Part shown: one piece after another, positions 58,239-64,000 of the stretch
How positions within the stretch are numbered: position 1 is the stretch's first letter
Layout: each line of letters starts with the position of its first letter
Assembly (NCBI RefSeq): GCF_900182645.1
Contig: NZ_FXTA01000001.1
Span: 1-64,000, forward strand
DNA from: Flavobacterium resistens
GTDB lineage: Bacteria > Bacteroidota > Bacteroidia > Flavobacteriales > Flavobacteriaceae
DNA length: 64,000 nt
Reading direction: 5' to 3'
Translations under genes and position numbers: made by a program
The notes under the pieces: model-generated
Told to the model about the DNA's origin: nothing
Database searches by the model: none
The model's input: only the letters and a program-made list of their open reading frames with translations

Positions 58239-61200
58239 ATGGATAAAAAAATATTCTCTTTTTTGTTTTCTACACGCTTAATGGCCGTTCTTTTTTTAAC
58301 ATTCGCAATTGCAATGGGTGTTGGAACTTTTATCGAAAGTAAATACAACACAGATACTGCCCGAATTTTAATTTACAATACATGGTGGTTTGAAGCTATA
58401 ATGGCAATTTTCATGCTAAATTTCTTTGGAAATATCAAACGTTACCAATTGCTTAAAAAAGAAAAATGGGCTACTTTATTACTTCACTTAGCTTTTGTTT
58501 TTATCATTTTAGGGGCTTTTATTACTCGTTATATTAGTTATGAAGGAATGATGCCAATTCGCGAAGGCGCTGCAGAAAATCAAATTTATTCAGATAAGAC
58601 ATTTATAACCGTTTTTGCTGACGGAGAATATAAAGGTGAAATGAAACGAAGAGTTTTTGACAAAAACCTTTTATTGTCGCCAGTAACTAATAATGATTTT
58701 ACACTTTCTGGAAAGTTTGACGAAACTCCTTTTGAAGTGAGTTATGTAAACTACATCATGGGAGCTAAAGAAACTATCAAACCAGATCCAAAAGGAACAC
58801 TTTATTTAAAATTAGTCGAAGCTGGAGCTGGCGGACGTGAAGAGCATTTCTTGAAAGAAGGTGAAGTTCAAAATATCCACAACGTTTTGTTTGCTTTAAA
58901 TAAACAAACTGATGGTGCAATTAATATAAATACAACTGGAGATAAATACACAATTCAAACACCATTTGAAGGTGAATTTATGAGAATGGCCGATAAATTG
59001 AAAGGAACTGTTACAAAAGATAATGTACAACCTTTAATGATGCGTTCGTTATACAGCATAGGCGATATTAGAATTGTATTTCCAGATCCAGCTGTTAAAG
59101 GAGTTGTGGATTATGAATCAAGTAACGACTTTAAAGCAAAATCACATACTGATGCTTTATTTGTAAAAATAAAAGCTGATGGACAAGAGAAACAAGTTCG
59201 TCTTTTAGGTTCTAAAGGTAGCATAGGAGAGCCTCAAACGGTTAAAATTGGTAAAATTGAATACAGCTTATTTTACGGAAGCAAAGCTTATATTTTACCT
59301 TTTAAAGTAAAATTGAATGATTTTATTGCTGATAAATATCCAGGAACTGAGAAAAGTTATTCGGCATTTAAAAGTAAAGTAACAGTTCAAGATTCTACAG
59401 AAACTTTTGATGCCGATATTTTTATGAATCACGTTTTGGATCATAAAGGATATCGTTTTTTCCAGTCTTCATTTGACCCAGATGAAAAAGGAACTGTTTT
59501 ATCTGTAAACCATGATTTCTGGGGAACTAATATCACTTATTTTGGATATTTTCTGCTTTACATCGGTTTGATGGCTATTATGTTTACAAAGCATTCTCGT
59601 TTTGGAGATCTAAAACGTAAACTTGAAAGTGTTAAAAAGAAAAAAGAAAAGTTTATTACTATTCTTGTTTTAATGATTGGTTTGAGCGGTTTTGCCCAGC
59701 AAAATCCTCATGTTCATTCGCATGATCACGATCATAATCATACTGCTGATCCAAACGATCACGCCAATCATGTTGTAGCACCGCCAAGTCAAAAGCAATT
59801 AGATTCGTTATTGACAATTTATAAAGCTCCAGAAGCTCATGCCGCTAAATTTGGCCGCTTGATTATTCAGGACGCGGGAGGAAGAATGAAACCAATTAAT
59901 ACTTTTTCATCTGAATTGCTTAGAAAAGTAAGCCATAACGATAAATACAACGGAATGAATTCTGATCAGGTATTTTTATCTATGACGCAATATGCTCAGG
60001 TTTGGATACAGATCCCGATTATTTATATAAAGATGGGGAATGATAGTATTCGTAAAATTATCGGAATTGATTCGAAGGATCAATATGCTCCATTTGTAAA
60101 ATTTTTCGATGAAAATGGAAATTATAAATTGTCACCTTATTTAGATGCTGCTTATAAAGCAGGAAATCCAAATCAATTTGAGAAAGATTATATTGAAACG
60201 GATAAAAAAGTAAATTTAATGGAATCCGCTTTAAGCGGAAGCATTTTAAAAATTTTCCCTGTTCCAAATGATCCAAACAATAAATGGGTTTCTTTCTTAG
60301 AACGTGAGAACAGCAATTTTAAAGGAATGGATTCTACTTATGTAAAGCAAATTCTTCCGTTATATTTTAGTGCTTTAAACAACGGTTCTATTTCTAAAAA
60401 TTGGGATACGGCTGACCAATTGGTAGAAAGTATTAATGGTTTTCAAAAGAAATTTGGCGCAAAAGTTCGTCCAAGCGAGCAAAAAATTGATGCTGAGATT
60501 GCTTATAACAAATATGATGTTCTTCAAAAATTGCCTTATTGGTATATTACTGTAGCAATATTGATGCTTACTTTTACGATTCTTAATATCTTTTTTGAGA
60601 AAAAATGGCTTCGTATAACAGTAAACGCTTTCCATGTTATAGTTGGATTGTTATTTGTGATTCATACAATAGCATTAATAGCACGTTGGTATATTTCGGG
60701 TCACGCACCTTGGAGTAATGCGTACGAAGCTATTGTATATGTGGCTTGGTCAACAATGTTCTTTGGTTTGGCTTTTGATAGAAAATCAAAATTAACCGTT
60801 GCTTCATCTGCTTTTGTTACTTCGATGATTTTAATGGCTGCCTACATGAACTGGATTGATCCGGAAATTGCAAACTTACAGCCAGTTCTTAACTCATATT
60901 GGTTAATGATTCACGTTGCTGTTATTGTAGCTAGTTATGGCCCGACTGCATTAGGAATGATTCTAGGTTTTGTATCATTAGTATTGATTTTCTTTACAAC
61001 GGAGAAAAACAAAGCTAAAATGGAACTGAATATTAAAGAGATCACTTATATCAACGAAATGTCCATAACTATCGGTTTGATCATGCTGACTATTGGAAAT
61101 TTCTTAGGCGGACAATGGGCAAACGAAAGCTGGGGACGTTACTGGGGATGGGATCCAAAAGAAACATGGGCTTTAATCTCGATTATGGTTTATGCGTTTG

Positions 61201-61457
61201 TAATTCATGCTCGTTTTGTTCCTGCTTTACGCGGAAAATGGTTTTTCAATTTAATGACTATGTTTGCCTTTATTTCGATTTTGTTCACGTATTATGGAGT
61301 AAACTTTCATTTAGTTGGTCTGCATTCATACGCAAGCGGAGAGGCGCATTCTCTAAATTGGATTTATTACTCAATGGCTACAATTGCAGTAATTGGTGCT
61401 GTAACGTATCCGAAGTATCGTAAATATTATAAAACTAAAAAAGTAAAGAAGAAATAA
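58239..61457 (+). CDS. ccsBA: Fused ResB/CcsA cytochrome c biogenesis protein
   Basis: A 1072-residue fusion of the CcsB/ResB and CcsA halves of system II cytochrome c maturation, which delivers heme to apocytochromes on the periplasmic side. The N-terminal third has ResB-type helices and a large soluble part. A His-rich linker (NPHVHSHDHDHNH and following, about 489-515) precedes a second soluble region. The last 290 residues contain CcsA helices with the WWD-type heme motif WGRYWGWDPKETW, whose WGWDPKETW is at 969-977, and conserved His residues in flanking helices. The start is taken as ATG at 58239; a TTG start at 58179 would place the promoter inside the gene. Confidence 0.9.
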   Translation: MDKKIFSFLFSTRLMAVLFLTFAIAMGVGTFIESKYNTDTARILIYNTWWFEAIMAIFMLNFFGNIKRYQLLKKEKWATLLLHLAFVFIILGAFITRYISYEGMMPIREGAAENQIYSDKTFITVFADGEYKGEMKRRVFDKNLLLSPVTNNDFTLSGKFDETPFEVSYVNYIMGAKETIKPDPKGTLYLKLVEAGAGGREEHFLKEGEVQNIHNVLFALNKQTDGAININTTGDKYTIQTPFEGEFMRMADKLKGTVTKDNVQPLMMRSLYSIGDIRIVFPDPAVKGVVDYESSNDFKAKSHTDALFVKIKADGQEKQVRLLGSKGSIGEPQTVKIGKIEYSLFYGSKAYILPFKVKLNDFIADKYPGTEKSYSAFKSKVTVQDSTETFDADIFMNHVLDHKGYRFFQSSFDPDEKGTVLSVNHDFWGTNITYFGYFLLYIGLMAIMFTKHSRFGDLKRKLESVKKKKEKFITILVLMIGLSGFAQQNPHVHSHDHDHNHTADPNDHANHVVAPPSQKQLDSLLTIYKAPEAHAAKFGRLIIQDAGGRMKPINTFSSELLRKVSHNDKYNGMNSDQVFLSMTQYAQVWIQIPIIYIKMGNDSIRKIIGIDSKDQYAPFVKFFDENGNYKLSPYLDAAYKAGNPNQFEKDYIETDKKVNLMESALSGSILKIFPVPNDPNNKWVSFLERENSNFKGMDSTYVKQILPLYFSALNNGSISKNWDTADQLVESINGFQKKFGAKVRPSEQKIDAEIAYNKYDVLQKLPYWYITVAILMLTFTILNIFFEKKWLRITVNAFHVIVGLLFVIHTIALIARWYISGHAPWSNAYEAIVYVAWSTMFFGLAFDRKSKLTVASSAFVTSMILMAAYMNWIDPEIANLQPVLNSYWLMIHVAVIVASYGPTALGMILGFVSLVLIFFTTEKNKAKMELNIKEITYINEMSITIGLIMLTIGNFLGGQWANESWGRYWGWDPKETWALISIMVYAFVIHARFVPALRGKWFFNLMTMFAFISILFTYYGVNFHLVGLHSYASGEAHSLNWIYYSMATIAVIGAVTYPKYRKYYKTKKVKKK

Positions 61458-61485
61458 TTTATTGGGGTAATTATTTAATTCAAAT

Positions 61486-61517
61486 AAAAAAGGTTCAGTA
61501 AACACTGAACCTTTTTT
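61486..61517. terminator. Bidirectional terminator between ccsBA and DUF3667
   Basis: AAAAAGGTTCAGT (61486-61499 region) pairs with ACTGAACCTTTTT (61504-61516), with A and T runs on both sides, between two convergent genes. Confidence 0.88.
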
Positions 61518-61535
61518 TATATCAGAATAAAATAT

Positions 61536-62270
61536 TTAAACCGGTAATTTACCCATAATTGCAAGTACAATCGCCGCGACGATAAAAAAGCAAATTAGAA
61601 AGATAATATGGCTTAATATGCTTAAAAAGAAAGCTTTTATTTTTGAAATTTTATTAAAAAACTGAATGTTAGTCCAGAATATCAATATCAATCCGATGAA
61701 ATAAGTTGCTGATGAAAATTTTTGAATTTCTGATGTGCCATTTAAATAAAGCAATATTGGAAATGTCAAAATTTGTACAAAGAGTCTTTGAGATGCTTTA
61801 AAAGTATTTAAGACAAAAAATTCAACAAAATTATATCCCTGTTTTCTAAAAACAATATAAGTTCCAATTGTGTAAATGGGAATTGTAGCAATCGTTACCC
61901 ACGAAAAATGCGTTGCGACCCATTCATTAAATTCATGATAATCTAAAGTTTTATCAACTGAATCGGGAAATGTATTGATGTCGAAATAATGATAGAGCAC
62001 TCCATAAAGTGTTGCCAAAACAACAACCAAAGAAAGCGGCTTAAAATGCCTGACGCGTTTCCCTTCAATAAATTCACGTACTGAATGTCCTGGTCTCGTA
62101 AAAAGCTGTTTTAAAGAATATGTAATTCCTTTGTCAAAATGTAATAAACCATGTTGAATATCGTGCCATAAAAAATGAATATTTATTTTATGAGTTGCCG
62201 AAGGCTGTCCGCAATTACTGCAATAATGCCCTTTAAAAACATGATGACAATTTTTACAGATTATTTCCAT
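61536..62270 (-). CDS. DUF3667 membrane protein
   Basis: A 244-residue membrane protein of the DUF3667 family. The N-terminus has a zinc-ribbon-like Cys set (C5, C8, C17, C20) ending in NCGQPS, followed by the family segment HFLWHDIQHGLLHFDKGITYSL, here seen as DIQHGLLHFDKGITY, and GHSVREFIEGKRVRHFKPL. Four or five hydrophobic helices make up the second half. Function is unknown. It lies 9 bases downstream of the DoxX-like gene and is probably in the same transcript. Confidence 0.88.
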   Translation of the reverse strand: MEIICKNCHHVFKGHYCSNCGQPSATHKINIHFLWHDIQHGLLHFDKGITYSLKQLFTRPGHSVREFIEGKRVRHFKPLSLVVVLATLYGVLYHYFDINTFPDSVDKTLDYHEFNEWVATHFSWVTIATIPIYTIGTYIVFRKQGYNFVEFFVLNTFKASQRLFVQILTFPILLYLNGTSEIQKFSSATYFIGLILIFWTNIQFFNKISKIKAFFLSILSHIIFLICFFIVAAIVLAIMGKLPV

Positions 62271-62279
62271 TATGATAAT

Positions 62280-62666
62280 TTAATTAGATTGTACTTTCTT
62301 AAAACCATTCGGGAACATAATTGCCAGCAAAACAACAATCAGCAGAAAGTTATATTCAACACCATTTCTTCCTCCGCCAACAACAAACCAACCTTCTTTA
62401 AAATGAACTAATACAATTCCCATTATTAAAACAAAAATCGTTACAAAACCTGCGAGCTTAATATATTTATTAAGAAGTAGAAGTACAGCCGCAATAACAT
62501 GAGATAATTTAATACTCCAAGCCAGAAAAACGCCAAAAGGAGCAAAACCAATTTGGTTTAAATATAAATTTCCAAAATCATTAATGCCATTATTAAACAT
62601 TCCGAAAACAGAATGCGTGAGAAGAATAATTGAAACTGCAATTCTTAAGAGTAAATTTCCGTTCAT
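62280..62666 (-). CDS. DoxX-like membrane protein
   Basis: A 128-residue protein with four hydrophobic helices in the DoxX/TQO-small-subunit layout (LLRIAVSIILLTHSVFGMF, then AWSIKLSHVIAAVLLLLNKY). DoxX proteins are small membrane subunits whose roles vary; no partner enzyme is nearby. It precedes the DUF3667 gene by 9 bases. A hairpin at 62703-62731 separates it from the anti-sigma gene upstream. Confidence 0.72.
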   Translation of the reverse strand: MNGNLLLRIAVSIILLTHSVFGMFNNGINDFGNLYLNQIGFAPFGVFLAWSIKLSHVIAAVLLLLNKYIKLAGFVTIFVLIMGIVLVHFKEGWFVVGGGRNGVEYNFLLIVVLLAIMFPNGFKKVQSN

Positions 62667-62702
62667 GATGTGGTATTTGGTTATTAATCAATTAAAAATA
62701 AT

Positions 62703-62733
62703 AAAAAAGCGCATATTAATATGCGCTTTTTGT
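62703..62733 (-). terminator. Terminator after the RskA-like gene
   Basis: AAAAAGCGCATATT (about 62704-62717) is self-complementary with AATATGCGCTTTTT (62718-62731), a near-perfect palindrome with T runs, 22 bases beyond the anti-sigma stop. Confidence 0.85.
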
Positions 62734-62752
62734 TTTTATGCAACGTTTAATT

Positions 62753-63541
62753 TTAAACTTTTCCTAAAGTGTACAATTGTGTCATTGTTGGTGTTAAACT
62801 TCCGCCAGCAGGCTCAAGTGTAATCCCGAAAGCCTCAGCTTCGTTTGTACGATCTACAGCGAAGATTTTATTTGAATTTCCTTCAAAATCGCTCAGTAAA
62901 CCAATACTTGTTGGAGTTAAAACCGGACTTAATTTCAATGCCCAAACTTGATAAACCATTCCTTTTGGAGGTTTTGGCAAACCAGCCGCATCAATATAAG
63001 TTGTTTTAGTTTCTTTATTCCAATACACTTTTGCAAAAGAGGTTGGAGAAACTGCTTGACCGCCAAGTGTTACACCAGTATTTTTGATGTCTCTTACGAT
63101 GTTTAAACTTTTTTCAGTTTCTTTATTCTGTTGACTTAAAAAAGCAAAATCTCTTTCAATTTTGTTTTTTTCAGTTCCAACAGTAGAAATTGCTTCTTTC
63201 GTTTTTGTCAATTCTAAAGTCTGATATCCTAAACCTAACAATAAAAGTACAGCAGCTGCCCAGCCAACATATTGCGACCAGTTTGATGCTGGCTTCATGT
63301 CGACTACTTTGCCATGTTTAAGTTCTAGTCTTGCTTTGATTTTTTCAAAATTAGCTACAGAATGGAAAGGAGCGAAGCTTGACGATAAAGCAACAATAGC
63401 TTTCTCTATCGAAATTATTTCAGCATCGACCTCTGGATTCTTTTTAGCTAATTCGGTAATTTCTATGTTTTCCTTTTCGGTTAATAAACCATATACATAC
63501 AGTTCTAATAACCCTGATTCAATATATTCTTGTGCTTCCAT
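62753..63541 (-). CDS. RskA-like anti-sigma factor
   Basis: A 262-residue membrane anti-sigma factor. The cytoplasmic head starts YIESGLLELYVYGLLTEKE, as in the anti-sigma-K class. One transmembrane helix lies at about 91-107. The periplasmic RskA-type domain shows MVYQVWALK and GSLTPTMTQLYTLGKV, clear family marks. It would hold the ECF sigma factor inactive until cleaved. Its ATG overlaps the sigma gene stop by one base (TAATG). Confidence 0.9.
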   Translation of the reverse strand: MEAQEYIESGLLELYVYGLLTEKENIEITELAKKNPEVDAEIISIEKAIVALSSSFAPFHSVANFEKIKARLELKHGKVVDMKPASNWSQYVGWAAAVLLLLGLGYQTLELTKTKEAISTVGTEKNKIERDFAFLSQQNKETEKSLNIVRDIKNTGVTLGGQAVSPTSFAKVYWNKETKTTYIDAAGLPKPPKGMVYQVWALKLSPVLTPTSIGLLSDFEGNSNKIFAVDRTNEAEAFGITLEPAGGSLTPTMTQLYTLGKV

Positions 63542-64000
63542 TATATTTTTAGATAATTTCTTAAGTCATTAATACAGTTTCTGTTTTGTGTTTTGATAGT
63601 CCCCAATGGCATTGCCAATTCTTCTGAAGCTTCTTGTTGGGTATATCCTTTGAAAAATAATAAATTAATAATTTCGATACATTTTGGTTTTAGTTTCTTT
63701 ACGAACTCTTGGATTCCAATTGCATCAAGCTTATTGCTTAATTTATTACTGTCATCTAACAGATTTACGAAATTATCGGATGAAAGGTTTTTTTGAGTGT
63801 TATTAAAATTTTTGGATCTTAATGTATCGATAGAAGTATTTCTAGCAATATTAAGGATCCAGGTGTAAAATCGGCCTTTACTTTCGTTATAAGAATCGAT
63901 GTTTTTCCAGATTTTAACAAAGACTTCCTGTAAAACATCTTCGGCCTCTTCGCGATTTTTGATGAGTACATTAATGACCGAGAATAAACTTTTCGAGTAC
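63541..64000 (-). CDS. ECF sigma factor, partial (5' end outside window)
   Basis: The last 152 codons of an ECF sigma factor, not listed as one continuous frame elsewhere. The visible part starts within YSKSLFSVINVLI, goes through region 2 (NREEAEDVLQEVFVKIW and SKGRFYTWILNIARNTSIDTL, each part visible) and ends with the region 4 helix-turn-helix KGYTQQEASEELAMPLGTIKT, seen as GYTQQEASEELAMPLGTI. The stop overlaps the RskA-like ATG by one base. The start lies beyond position 64000. It resembles the SigK group that pairs with RskA. Confidence 0.9.
   Translation of the reverse strand, partial: YSKSLFSVINVLIKNREEAEDVLQEVFVKIWKNIDSYNESKGRFYTWILNIARNTSIDTLRSKNFNNTQKNLSSDNFVNLLDDSNKLSNKLDAIGIQEFVKKLKPKCIEIINLLFFKGYTQQEASEELAMPLGTIKTQNRNCINDLRNYLKI

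Overview
The window is a 64 kb chromosomal segment of a Flavobacterium-like member of the Bacteroidota. The evidence is low GC content, Bacteroidota-type promoters (TTG, a 17-20 bp gap, then TAnnTTTG), a PorQ-type type IX secretion gene, a fused ResB/CcsA cytochrome c biogenesis protein, DUF2807/GIN, DUF2911, DUF3667 and DUF1684 proteins, and many short Bacteroidota-style lipoproteins. It looks like ordinary core chromosome. I see no prophage, transposase, integrase, CRISPR array or tRNA gene.

Layout. 1-390: 3' end of a 5S rRNA (end of an rRNA operon), its terminator and a structured intergenic repeat. 0.4-2.9 kb: DUF1569 protein, NTF2-like secreted protein, endonuclease III, alpha/beta hydrolase. 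3-10.2 kb: glycogen cluster glgA-glgC-glgB followed by a GH31 alpha-glucosidase. 10.3-12.6 kb: M48 lipoprotein protease and a UMF1-type MFS transporter. 12.7-15.6 kb (minus): ECF sigma factor, anti-sigma factor and two secreted beta-repeat proteins. 15.7-25.9 kb: lipoprotein, Lon, PorQ, L,D-transpeptidase-like protein, cytidylate kinase, nucleoside transporter, ribosomal protein S1. 26-31.1 kb: degenerate ExbD-like protein, LD-carboxypeptidase, fasciclin protein, EamA exporter, a 47-residue small protein, and a serine hydrolase with a carbohydrate-binding tail. 31.2-35.6 kb: tandemly duplicated blaI-blaR1 pairs under one promoter carrying three phased operators. 35.6-40.8 kb: MFS transporter, DUF1684, TatD, TcdA, HAD phosphatase, DUF2911. 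40.9-46.8 kb (minus): orphan sensor-like membrane proteins, a sodium:solute symporter with a 35-residue partner ORF, and a PIG-L deacetylase. 47-52.6 kb (minus): LVIVD lipoprotein, His-rich protein, Omp85-like protein, AI-2E-type permease. 52.7-56.1 kb (minus): DUF2520 - KdsC-like phosphatase - UbiA prenyltransferase - Maf - MscS operon. 56.2-57.9 kb: GH28 polygalacturonase with a LacI-type operator upstream. 58.2-61.5 kb: CcsBA. 61.5-64 kb (minus): DUF3667, DoxX-like protein, RskA-like anti-sigma factor and the 3' part of its ECF sigma factor gene.

How genes work together. GlgC makes ADP-glucose, GlgA polymerises it, GlgB branches it, and the GH31 enzyme probably trims alpha-glucans. The two BlaI repressors and two BlaR1-like M56 proteases form a doubled sensor circuit ahead of a class C-type serine hydrolase. 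Two ECF sigma/anti-sigma modules (15 kb and 63 kb) are independent envelope-signalling units.

The most interesting non-coding signals are (i) a three-copy structured intergenic element with a conserved bulged C and a variable apical stem, and (ii) three AACTA-N6-TAGTT-like sites spaced exactly 20 bp apart over the blaI promoter. Neither can be declared new without database searches. All coordinates, motifs and residue numbers were read by hand from the sequence; no homology search was run.
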